A stretch of DNA of 64,000 nucleotides from an uncultured Collinsella sp. (GTDB taxonomy: Bacteria > Actinomycetota > Coriobacteriia > Coriobacteriales > Coriobacteriaceae). The stretch covers positions 10,043 through 74,042 of the forward strand of contig CATYZI010000007.1 in assembly GCA_958415625.1 (NCBI GenBank), given 5' to 3'. The position numbers were made by a program, and so were the translations under genes. The notes beneath the pieces were generated by a model, which was not told the DNA's origin, did no database searches, and saw nothing but the letters and a program-made list of their open reading frames with translations. This document shows, piece after piece, positions 36,984 through 44,770 of this stretch. Position 1 is the stretch's first letter, and each line of letters opens with the position of its first letter.

Positions 36984-37639
36984 TTCGATTGCTCCATTTC
37001 ATACCCCTTGCTGTTCATTTCCCGTATTAGTTTCTGCTTTATCTCAAAAACGTCTTCCTTGTAAGGGAGATATAAGATGCCGTTTATATCGGACGGTTTT
37101 TCTATTGGTGGGTCGGCTTCTTTGAGAAGGATCGCGGTCCTAGACCTGCCGAATTTCATCAGTAGCATCCCAAGCTCCAAAACTACGTTCTGGCGAGCTC
37201 TTGGCTGCGGTCGATCCTGTTTATTCTTTGGATAGCCTATGTCGTCCGGGGTCATAAGTACTATCCCGAAATTAGCGCAAGGGATGTATTCCATTAGTTG
37301 TTCGATTACTGTTCGGCCCCCTATAGGCTGATTATCGAGAAAAATAGGCTCGAGATTTAACTCTTCGAGAAGACGTTGGAGTTGGTTTCGTGCGGTTTTA
37401 TCGTGGCCGTAAACAACGAAAACTTTGTTGTTTGGTTCATCAATGATTTCATCTTCGATGGCTTTTCGGACCTGATCAGCGTTATTTCCTTGACAAAAGA
37501 AGCCGCCGCTGTCGTAGACATATACGGCTGTTCCACTCTCGAGCTTTATTCGATAGCCAATAGTTTTGTATCTCCGGGTCGTTTTTACTGGAATTTCTTT
37601 TGAAATAAGAAGCGAGATTAATTTATCCTTATCGATCAT
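36980..37639 (-). CDS. TIR-like (PF10137-type) effector with N-terminal TBP-like domain
   Basis: 219 residues. Residues 72-210 match the predicted TIR-like nucleotide-binding family also seen in CBASS/Pycsar-associated effectors: KVFVVYGHD at 72-80, FGIVLMTPDDIG at about 124-135 and RARQNVVLELG at 147-157, with Glu155 the best candidate for the catalytic residue of an NAD-cleaving TIR. Residues 1-65 (YRIKLESGTAVYVYDSGGFF, then GNNADQVRKAIED) resemble the small TBP-like domain of RNase HIII N-termini, which can contact nucleic acid. No cyclase gene is adjacent. The start overlaps the upstream stop as TAATG. Predicted role: immune effector that depletes NAD+ or binds a nucleotide. Confidence 0.82.
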   Translation of the reverse strand: MIDKDKLISLLISKEIPVKTTRRYKTIGYRIKLESGTAVYVYDSGGFFCQGNNADQVRKAIEDEIIDEPNNKVFVVYGHDKTARNQLQRLLEELNLEPIFLDNQPIGGRTVIEQLMEYIPCANFGIVLMTPDDIGYPKNKQDRPQPRARQNVVLELGMLLMKFGRSRTAILLKEADPPIEKPSDINGILYLPYKEDVFEIKQKLIREMNSKGYEMEQSK

Positions 37640-38313
37640 TAGCTGTCCTTGCTTGCTTTAACCAGTGCTGCTCTTTGCCTTATCAATGAAGTCATGCGCA
37701 ATATTTTCGAGTTCGCGCCTTCGATATCGTTTGATTCGATTGATTGCGATAGATCACGAAGTGCGCTCGATATTTCGTCTTCAACTTGAGCGCTTGCTTC
37801 ACAACTGGCGGGGTCGGCAAGGCTTGAAGTTTCCAAGAAGCTGGTCATTGATGCGCGCAACTCTGAAGGTGATTCATCTAGAAGCAGTCTTAGCTGAAGT
37901 TCAAGGTTCTGCATGGATTGCGATTTGCTTGAAATTTGGTTTTCAATGGTAGATGCGTGAGATTCGGAAGCGCCTGTTGCGAAGAGCGTGGCTGTCGCAG
38001 CGCTTGCTAGCAGAAAACTGAGAATTGGAATTGCTGGAAGCGCCTCTGTTTTTAACGCGGACCCTAGTATGCCTAGCAACAATTGGACTGCAAACGATAC
38101 GCCAATAACAAGTATCTTTGAGATGCCAAATATCTTAAGATTCTTTTGGGGTCCAAATAACAAGGTTGAAACCACCAGGGCGAGCATGACCAAAGAGAAT
38201 GCGCTCTCAATCCAAAAAGTGGTTGAGGGTCCAAATAAAAGTATTGTCACGCTTTCGATAGCTATGAAGAGGGCTACGGGGATTGCTGCAATATATGCCT
38301 GTGTGTTCTTCAT
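37639..38313 (-). CDS. Membrane protein with cytoplasmic helical tail, coupled to the SPFH gene
   Basis: 224 residues starting at 38313 with GGAGGTCATA immediately before the ATG. The first about 120 residues hold four hydrophobic segments (AAIPVALFIAIESVTILLFG, AFSLVMLALVVSTLLFG, ILVIGVSFAVQLLLGILG, ILSFLLASAATATLFATG). The rest is a soluble Ser/Glu/Leu-rich helix or coiled coil. Its start shares a base with the SPFH stop and its own stop shares a base with the TIR start (TAATG at both ends). I recognise no family. Membrane anchoring beside SPFH and TIR suggests a sensor or pore-like partner. Confidence 0.7.
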   Translation of the reverse strand: MKNTQAYIAAIPVALFIAIESVTILLFGPSTTFWIESAFSLVMLALVVSTLLFGPQKNLKIFGISKILVIGVSFAVQLLLGILGSALKTEALPAIPILSFLLASAATATLFATGASESHASTIENQISSKSQSMQNLELQLRLLLDESPSELRASMTSFLETSSLADPASCEASAQVEDEISSALRDLSQSIESNDIEGANSKILRMTSLIRQRAALVKASKDS

Positions 38314-39419
38314 TATGACCTCCGTGCTCCGCACTCGGGACAGAACTTCTCGGTTCCAGAGAAGCGATATCCACATTCGGAACAGAACTTTGCAGCACTT
38401 TGCTGCGAATTGGTATCCGCAGGGATGGGCTGCGTCGCGGACGTGCCGGTGGCTTGTGAGAGTGCATCGGTCATAACTGACCCCATGGTCCCGCCGACAC
38501 CGGCCATTACGCCCAGACCAATTCCCATGTTTGCGTATTCGCCAGTCGCTTCGTTTTGGGCCATCTTTTCGGCAACATCGAAGCTGCGTTCCTGTTGATA
38601 GGTATAGCCTTCGATTTGCCGTTTTTCTGCGCGCGCTTTTGCGGAGATTACGGTGCGCTGCGCCGCAGTTTCTTGTTCGATAATGCTGACCTGTTGTTTT
38701 ATCTGTGCTTCGCGTACGTCGGCATATTGCTTGAAATGGAGGTCCTTAAACTTCTCGTATACCGGATCACCTTCGGGTTTGACGATGGCGGTGACCAGCA
38801 TTTGCGTTAATGAGAGGCCGTATGCGGCAAAGTCGGGAAGCAGCTTGTTCTTAAGCGAGTCGGATAACTCTTCAAGGTGTGCATCAAGTTCGAAAATGGA
38901 GAGTTTTTGTTCGGTAATTACTTGTGCCAGATGAGTTTTTACTCGAGTTTGCAGGAAAGCTTTGAAATAGCTGATCAGCTTGTCCTGGGAGAGCAAAGCT
39001 TCGGTTCCAACAAGCTTGAGAAGGAGCCTGCGGGGCTCTTTTACAGCAAGAGCCATCTCTCCGGACGCCCCGAGCGAGAGCGGAAATCCATAAGTCGGTT
39101 CCATGAACTGAATCTTGGAATTGGTTCCCCAGCGTATGCCCATCTGCTCGATGAGGTTAACAAAGTAGACTTCTGAGTGAAACGGGCTGACACCACCGGT
39201 CGTTATCTTCGAAATGCCGTTCAGTAACGGTAGATTTTGAGTCTCAAGTTCATGCCTGCCTGGTCCAAACGAATCCAGGGCCTGTCCATTAAGGAAGAAA
39301 ATTGCTTCTTGGGTCTCGTGAACAATGAGTTGCGAGCCCGTATTGAAGTCTTCTGAGGGGTGTTTCCAGATAAAAGTTTGGTTATTGCCCTCATATTTGA
39401 TGACATCCGTGATGCTCAT
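38313..39419 (-). CDS. SPFH-domain protein with C-terminal zinc ribbon (YdjI-like)
   Basis: 368 residues, ATG behind AGGAGG. The N-terminal 240 residues are the bacterial SPFH/virion-core type (ETQEAIFFLNGQALDSFGPGR, GIRWGTNSKIQFMEPTYGFP, LGASGEMALAVKEPRR), followed by a long helix (QIKQQVSIIEQETAAQRTV) and a Gly/Met-rich stretch. It ends in a zinc ribbon, FCSECGYRFSGTEKFCPECG, of two CxxC pairs. Proteins of this type assemble at the membrane in Bacillus with phage-shock-like partners. Here it is the second gene of the FHA-SPFH-TIR operon. I infer a membrane-associated scaffold. Confidence 0.85.
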   Translation of the reverse strand: MSITDVIKYEGNNQTFIWKHPSEDFNTGSQLIVHETQEAIFFLNGQALDSFGPGRHELETQNLPLLNGISKITTGGVSPFHSEVYFVNLIEQMGIRWGTNSKIQFMEPTYGFPLSLGASGEMALAVKEPRRLLLKLVGTEALLSQDKLISYFKAFLQTRVKTHLAQVITEQKLSIFELDAHLEELSDSLKNKLLPDFAAYGLSLTQMLVTAIVKPEGDPVYEKFKDLHFKQYADVREAQIKQQVSIIEQETAAQRTVISAKARAEKRQIEGYTYQQERSFDVAEKMAQNEATGEYANMGIGLGVMAGVGGTMGSVMTDALSQATGTSATQPIPADTNSQQSAAKFCSECGYRFSGTEKFCPECGARRS

Positions 39420-39438
39420 AGTCCTCCTGCTTCCATGG

Positions 39439-40371
39439 TTAGTGATGTGGATTTGCTAAGATAGCCGCCGTTGCTACGACGGCAAAAGAAGTGCTGAGAC
39501 CCAGGCGCAGGATGTCGCCGGGGTACAGCTGGGCGGGTGCGCCGGAGCTGATGTCGAGTTCGCTGTTATCGGCTGTTCGAATCAGATGCGTGCCGTTGGT
39601 CGAACCGAGGTCTTGTGCGTACCAAGCATTGTTCTCGGCGAAGATGCGGAGATGCTTGGCGGAGACATCCAGCCCAACATCGGTGACAGCGCCGTCTTCG
39701 AGTGCGAGCGCTCCGATGATGGAGCCCATGGTAGAAGGCTCAATGACATAAGGGCCCCCGACGACGAGTTCGTTGTCGATCCTGATAAGGCCGATCGCAC
39801 GTTCGGTGCCCGTTTGTTTTAAATCGCATGGACAGAAAGAAATACTTGAGGGGGTAAACGACCTGACGTTCTCTGCGAATTCAAAGCGGTCCCTGATGTA
39901 CGCGATAGCACGGGCCGGATCGCACCAACAGGCGGTCGAAACAACGAGCGTGATTGAGATAAGAGCCCTGTCATCTTTGTCTGGCTGGCTGCTGACGAGG
40001 CGCGAGGCGGCGTTCCGGTAAAGGAGCCCATTACGCCCACAGGCACCGAGCGCTTGAGCCATCGTGTCAGTCGCTGCCGCAATCATGGTATAGATGTCGG
40101 CGTTCGAATACCCTTTTTCCCGTAGCTTGTGCAGGATTTGATTCGATGCGCAGGACCAGTCGGCAAAGTAGCGATCTTCTAGGGAGCCCGGCTGCGAGTG
40201 CACAATCGTGCGCGAAAGCCAGCTGGTGTCCTGTGCCATTTGGGCGGTAGGCTGTCCATTTGTTAACGGCAGATCGGATAGTAACAGTTCGGCAAATGCG
40301 CGATGGCTCAGGGTAAATGAAGTCTTGAACAGGGAGAACATGACCTCGAGCGGTGTTTGCCGTCTTGGCAT
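39439..40371 (-). CDS. FHA-domain protein, first gene of the island operon
   Basis: 310 residues; ATG behind GGAAGGGAG. Residues about 205-303 form a forkhead-associated domain: VVGGPYVI, SAKHLRIF, the phosphothreonine-loop region DLGSTNGTHLI and PGDILRLGLS. The N-terminal 170 residues are helical and resemble the N-terminal half of PP2C-like or Ser/Thr phosphatase regulatory regions only weakly (DDRALISITLVVSTACWC). FHA domains bind phosphothreonine peptides; no Ser/Thr kinase gene is in the window, so the partner would be encoded elsewhere. Its stop lies 19 bp before the SPFH gene. Confidence 0.82.
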   Translation of the reverse strand: MPRRQTPLEVMFSLFKTSFTLSHRAFAELLLSDLPLTNGQPTAQMAQDTSWLSRTIVHSQPGSLEDRYFADWSCASNQILHKLREKGYSNADIYTMIAAATDTMAQALGACGRNGLLYRNAASRLVSSQPDKDDRALISITLVVSTACWCDPARAIAYIRDRFEFAENVRSFTPSSISFCPCDLKQTGTERAIGLIRIDNELVVGGPYVIEPSTMGSIIGALALEDGAVTDVGLDVSAKHLRIFAENNAWYAQDLGSTNGTHLIRTADNSELDISSGAPAQLYPGDILRLGLSTSFAVVATAAILANPHH

Positions 40372-40565
40372 GACATTCTCCCTTCCTTGAACTTATTCGC
40401 TAAATAAAGGATAAGGGTGCCACTAGCCGATTTTACTGTGCAACAAATTGCATGTCGGTGAGCGGTCACGCCACCTGATGCGTTTGCTCCAGCATGAGAA
40501 CTGGTTATCTTAGGGGCGCTATGCGGTCGCGTTTTGATTAGGATGGCACGACTCAGCCGCCCTTC

Positions 40566-40731
40566 GGGAAGCTGTGTCCCGGAATGGGCGCTCAGAGTGG
40601 GATGCAGTTTCCGCAAGGAGGTCCTGGGGGAAACCGTGCCCCGTTCTGATCCGAAATACTGGGACATAGTTTCCCTTTCATAACAGGAGAAGGCGCGCTG
40701 TCTGCAGTTGATTCAGACGGCGCGCCTTTTT
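40566..40731 (+). repeat. Composite palindromic repeat, right copy
   Basis: Two hairpin units at 40566-40612 and 40627-40674, followed by a strong stem AGGCGCGCTGTCTG/CAGACGGCGCGCCT with a T run at about 40688-40728. Order and orientation match the left copy at 33726-33955; 49 bp are identical (40566-40614 and 33789-33837). The 402-bp gap 40372-40773 otherwise holds the AT-rich upstream region of the FHA gene (40372-40560) and the end of the reductase gene. Confidence 0.85.
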
Positions 40732-40773
40732 GGTTGAGCTATGTTGAAGCTTGAAGCCAAAGCTTGTGGCTCC

Positions 40774-41523
40774 TTAGGAGCGGGCGGCTCCGTCGACGGG
40801 GAGCACGGCGCCCGTGACGTAGGAGGACATGTCGCTCGCCAGGAAAACAAAGGCGTTGGCGACATCCTCGGGCTCGCCCATGCGACCCAGCGGAATGGTG
40901 GCGATGATGGGCTTGATGACCTCTTCGGGCAGGTTGGCGACCATGTCGGTCTTAGTCACGCCGGGGGCGACGGCGTTGACGCGGATGCCCATGGGAGCGA
41001 GCTCGCGCGAGAGCGACTGGACCATACCGTTGACGGCAAACTTGGACGTGGGGTAACCGACGCCGGAGGGCTGGCCGTACTTGGCGACCATCGAGCTTGT
41101 GGTAGTGATGGTGCCGCCGTGGCCGGCCTCGGTCATGATCTTGGCGGCAGCCTGGTGGCCATTAAAGACGGCGACGACGTTAAGGTCCATGACCTTTGCG
41201 AACTCCTCGGCCGTGTAGTCCAAGAGGGGTGAACGCTGGGAGATACCGGCATTGTTGACGACCGTGTCCAAGCCGCCCATGTCGGCTGCAGTCTGCGTAA
41301 AGGCCTCAGTCACGGCCTCGAGCGAGGTGAGATCGCAGGAGCGACCCCAGACCTTGGCGTCGGGATAGGCGGCTGTCAGCTTCTCAACGGCCGTGTCGGC
41401 AGTCTCTTGGCGCGAGCCAAAGACGGTGACGGCAGCGCCTTCCTCGATAAAACGGCAGGCGATGGCATAGCCGATACCGCGTGTGCCTCCGGTGATGATT
41501 GCTTTCTTGCCCTCGAGCAACAT
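40774..41523 (-). CDS. Short-chain dehydrogenase/reductase, FabG-like
   Basis: 249 residues, ATG at 41523 behind GAGAGGAAG. The Rossmann glycine motif is TGGTRGIG (near residue 11), NNAGIS follows at about 90, and the catalytic Ser-Tyr-Lys is in TSSMVAK and GYPTSK. The end PLGRMGEPEDVANAFVFLASD and SYVTGAVLPVDGA is the usual FabG-type tail. It is an NAD(P)-dependent oxidoreductase; ketoacyl-ACP reductase is one of several possibilities since no fatty acid gene is adjacent. Confidence 0.85.
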   Translation of the reverse strand: MLLEGKKAIITGGTRGIGYAIACRFIEEGAAVTVFGSRQETADTAVEKLTAAYPDAKVWGRSCDLTSLEAVTEAFTQTAADMGGLDTVVNNAGISQRSPLLDYTAEEFAKVMDLNVVAVFNGHQAAAKIMTEAGHGGTITTTSSMVAKYGQPSGVGYPTSKFAVNGMVQSLSRELAPMGIRVNAVAPGVTKTDMVANLPEEVIKPIIATIPLGRMGEPEDVANAFVFLASDMSSYVTGAVLPVDGAARS

Positions 41524-41675
41524 GGTGCTTCCTCTCATCGCGGGCGGACATTCGCAACACAGCGTAGCCGTAACCGGAATCGGCCGTGTTTGCATATCGG
41601 TGAACGGTAGCCCGCGTTACCGATGAGCGGCTCGCGCAAATGTGCTCTGCCGTTGTGCTTAGGGCAGGTGACAAA

Positions 41676-41707
41676 AGGGCTCCCGTCCCACATCGGACGG
41701 GAGCCCT
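41676..41707 (-). terminator. Intrinsic terminator of hom
   Basis: Perfect 13-bp arms AGGGCTCCCGTCC (41676-41688) and GGACGGGAGCCCT (41695-41707), 6-base loop, followed on the minus strand by TTTTGT. Confidence 0.88.
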
Positions 41708-41737
41708 CAAGGCGCGTATTGCTAGGCGAGCGTTGGG

Positions 41738-43081
41738 CTAGTTCGCCATGACGCCTTCGGTCCAAGCTTCAACGTCCTCGATGCGCAGGACGTTGGCGAC
41801 CTCGGCCACGCAGTCGACGCTGGCAAGCTCGGCGGCGGCAGCCTGGACGTCCTTCTCGAGCGCGCGGTGCGTTAGGAAGATGACCGAGCAGGCATCGCTG
41901 ACGCCCGATTTGCCGTCCTCGACCTGGTTGATGAGCGAGATCGAGATGTTGTGCTTGGCAAAGATGTCGACCGTCTCGGACAGGGCGCCCACGCGGTCGG
42001 CGACTTTCAGGCGCACATAGTACTTGGTCTGGAGCTCGTCCATGGGCTTAAAGGCGAGGTTGTGACCATAGGGCTCAATCTCGGGCAGCGGAGCAACGCC
42101 GCGGCTGATCTGCTCGGAGAGCGACAGGATGTCGCCCACGACGGCACTCGCGGTGGGGAAGGAGCCTGCGCCGGCACCGTAGAACATGGTCTCGCCCACG
42201 GCGTCGCCTACCACGTAGACAGCGTTCATGGCGCCGTTGACCTTGGCGAGCATGTGGTCGGCGGGGATCAGCGTGGGATGCACGCGGACGTCGACGCCGG
42301 CGTCGGTGTTGCGTGCGATGCCCAGCAGCTTGATGGTGTAGCCGAGCTCGCGGGCCTGGGCGATGTCCTCGGCGCCGATGGTACGGATACCCTGCTGGTA
42401 GACATCGTCGGTGGTCACGCGGGTGCCAAAGCCGATGGAAGCGAGGATTGCCGTCTTGCTGGCGGCGTCGAAGCCGTCGACGTCGGCGGACGGGTCGGCC
42501 TCGGCATAGCCCTTAGCCTGGGCGTCGGCGAGCACGTCAGCGTAATCGGCGCCCTCGGCGTCCATGCGCGACAGGATGTAGTTGGTGGTGCCGTTGAGGA
42601 TGCCGGCGATGGTCAGGATCTTGTTACCCACCAGGTCGTGCTCGAGCGTGCTGACAATGGGGATGCCGCCACCGCAGCTGGCCTCGCACTTAATCTGCAC
42701 GCCGCACGCACGTGCCTTCTCGGCAAGCGTCTCGACATGGCGGCCCAGCAGGGCCTTGTTGGCGGAGACGACATGCTTGCCGTTCTCGAAGGCAGTGGTG
42801 AAGATCTCGGTTGCGGGATGCTCGCCGCCAATCAGCTCGACGACGATGTCGACGGCGGGGTCGGTGACGACATCGTGCCAGTCGCTCGTAAAGGCCTCGC
42901 GCTCAATGCCTGCCGCCTCGGCCTGCTCCCAAGCAAGCGCGCAGGCGCGGGTCAGCTTAAGGTCGATGCCGTAGGCTGCCAGGTACTCATCGTGGTGGCT
43001 CTTGATCAGACGGGCCACGCCGCCGCCGACGGTTCCCAGACCGATCAGACCGACGTTCACGGTGCGCAGGGGTTCGCTCAT
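41738..43081 (-). CDS. hom: Homoserine dehydrogenase
   Basis: 447 residues. The NAD(P)-binding motif GLIGLGTVGGGVARL sits near the N-terminus. The substrate-binding region has ANKALLGRH and CEASCGGGIPIV, then NYILSRM, DVDGFDAASK and KLLGIARN, the family signature. The C-terminal 80 residues are an ACT domain (SLINQVEDGKSGVSDACSV) that probably binds threonine for feedback control. It reduces aspartate semialdehyde to homoserine on the way to threonine and methionine. The ATG is preceded by GGAGTT. No thrB or thrC is adjacent. Confidence 0.95.
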   Translation of the reverse strand: MSEPLRTVNVGLIGLGTVGGGVARLIKSHHDEYLAAYGIDLKLTRACALAWEQAEAAGIEREAFTSDWHDVVTDPAVDIVVELIGGEHPATEIFTTAFENGKHVVSANKALLGRHVETLAEKARACGVQIKCEASCGGGIPIVSTLEHDLVGNKILTIAGILNGTTNYILSRMDAEGADYADVLADAQAKGYAEADPSADVDGFDAASKTAILASIGFGTRVTTDDVYQQGIRTIGAEDIAQARELGYTIKLLGIARNTDAGVDVRVHPTLIPADHMLAKVNGAMNAVYVVGDAVGETMFYGAGAGSFPTASAVVGDILSLSEQISRGVAPLPEIEPYGHNLAFKPMDELQTKYYVRLKVADRVGALSETVDIFAKHNISISLINQVEDGKSGVSDACSVIFLTHRALEKDVQAAAAELASVDCVAEVANVLRIEDVEAWTEGVMAN

Positions 43082-43333
43082 AGATAACTCCTTCGTGCAT
43101 CTTATGGATGGATAAACCGCTTAAAGGTTGAGTGCATTCTAGCGTGAACCGGGGGCGCGTGCTCGCCAGGCAACAGGAGCCGCACAAAACGGCACCCCCG
43201 AAACGCTGCGGAAACATTGGAAACACGCTCGCTACAAACGGACTTCCGTAACAAACTGTCAACGTTTGCGCCATAAGGTTTGCCCTGTACCGCAAGACGG
43301 CCGCACCGCGGCCAGCGAAAAAAGGGGGACACC

Positions 43334-44500
43334 ATGTTCAACATCAACAGCACGCTCAGCCGTAGGAACTTTCTCGCCGGCGCTGCGGCGCTCGGCAGCA
43401 CCGCAGCACTCGCTGGTTGCTCGTCGGGTGGCTCGGACGGCGGCACCGCCGATGACGGCAAGACCTTCAAGATCGGTGTCATCGGCCCTCTGACCGGCGC
43501 CGCGGCAACCTATGGCGTTTCGGCCGAGAAGGGTGCCAAGCTTGCCGCCAAGGATTTCTCGACCAAGGACCTCAAACTCTCGCTTAAGTCCGAGGATGAC
43601 GTCGCCGACGGCGAGAAGGCTATCAACGCCTTCAATACCCTGTGCGACTGGGGCATGCAGGCGCTCGTCGGCCCCGTCACGACTGGTGCCGCCGTCGCTG
43701 TCTCGGGCGAGATCGCCGACGATATGCTCATGGTCACGCCTTCGGCCTCGTCGCTCGACGTGACCAAGGATAAGACAACGGTCTTTCAGGTTTGCTTCAC
43801 CGATCCCACCATGGGTGCCAGCGCCGCGAAGTTCTTGGCCGAGAAGTATGCAGACGCCAAGATCGCCCTGTTCTACAACTCCGGCGATACGTACAGCTCG
43901 GGTGTTGCCGATGCCTTTGCCGAGCAGGCCAAGGAGTCCAAACTTGATATCGTCGATACCGAGACCTTTAAGGACGACTCCTCCACGAGCTTTACCAACC
44001 AGCTCACCAAGGCCAAGGAGGCCGGCGCCACGCTCATCTTTGCGCCGATCTACTACACGCCGGCGTCCGTTTTGCTCAAGAACGCCAAGGACATGGGATA
44101 CGACATGACCCTCATGGGTACCGACGGCATGGACGGCCTGCTCTCCGTTGAGGGCTTCGACACCTCCCTTGCCGAGGGCGTGCTGCTCATGACCCCGTTC
44201 TCTGCCGACGATGAGAAGAACGCCGACTTCGTCAAGGCATATAAGGACGCCTACGACGAGACGCCTAACCAGTTTGCCGCCGATGCCTATGACTGCGTCC
44301 ATGCGATTGTCGAGGCTATCGATAAGGCAGACATCGACATCACGGCCGACGGCGCCGACATTGCCGGCGATCTTGCCAAGGCCATGCGCAAGATCAAGAT
44401 CGAGGGCCTGACGGGCGAGCTCACGTGGAACGACGAGGGCCAAGTCGAGAAGCCCGCCACAGCCTATGTGATCCAGGACGGCAAGTACATCGCCGCCTAA
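43334..44500 (+). CDS. livK: Branched-chain amino acid ABC transporter substrate-binding lipoprotein, copy 1
   Basis: 388 residues from the ATG behind AAAGGGGGACACC. The signal region has twin-arginine-like SRRNFL and a lipobox LAGC, so it is probably an acylated, surface-tethered lipoprotein. The body is the LivK/Leu-binding fold (IGPLTGAAATYG, then TGAAVAVSGEIAD-like, FIFAPIYYTPASVL-like ligand strands). It begins the liv gene group 43-50 kb. A near-identical core stretch occurs in the second copy at 44771. A 252-bp region separates it from hom and should carry both promoters. Confidence 0.93.
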   Translation: MFNINSTLSRRNFLAGAAALGSTAALAGCSSGGSDGGTADDGKTFKIGVIGPLTGAAATYGVSAEKGAKLAAKDFSTKDLKLSLKSEDDVADGEKAINAFNTLCDWGMQALVGPVTTGAAVAVSGEIADDMLMVTPSASSLDVTKDKTTVFQVCFTDPTMGASAAKFLAEKYADAKIALFYNSGDTYSSGVADAFAEQAKESKLDIVDTETFKDDSSTSFTNQLTKAKEAGATLIFAPIYYTPASVLLKNAKDMGYDMTLMGTDGMDGLLSVEGFDTSLAEGVLLMTPFSADDEKNADFVKAYKDAYDETPNQFAADAYDCVHAIVEAIDKADIDITADGADIAGDLAKAMRKIKIEGLTGELTWNDEGQVEKPATAYVIQDGKYIAA

Positions 44501-44770
44501 GTGCGCAAAAGTGCGACCGGTGAGGCCGTTTTATTCAGGGCAGGGACGCTTGTAACGGAATGGAAACATTACTTTCACACAATAAAGTGGCTAAACTGCA
44601 TAAACCAATAGAAATACGCATAATTATGGATAAACGGACAAAACAAAAGAAAAGTTGAAATAATCGCCACTTTTCTCAACTAAAGCGTCTACTATTTTGC
44701 GAACGCCGAACACGGCGAAGGATGGCCTGTTGGGTAACCGAAACCCGACGAGATTTGAGAGGAGAGCCGC
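44501..44770 (+). promoter_or_regulatory. AT-rich gap between the two livK genes
   Basis: The 270-bp gap is AT-rich compared with the genes around it and ends in the GGAGAG ribosome binding site. A short inverted repeat AGTTGA/TCAACT sits near 44653-44681. The length and composition suggest a separate promoter for the second binding protein and the permease genes, but I see no unambiguous -35/-10 pair. Confidence 0.35.

Noticed and set aside
41951..44443. Frames opposite hom and livK
   Set aside because: Gly/Val/His-rich antisense noise.
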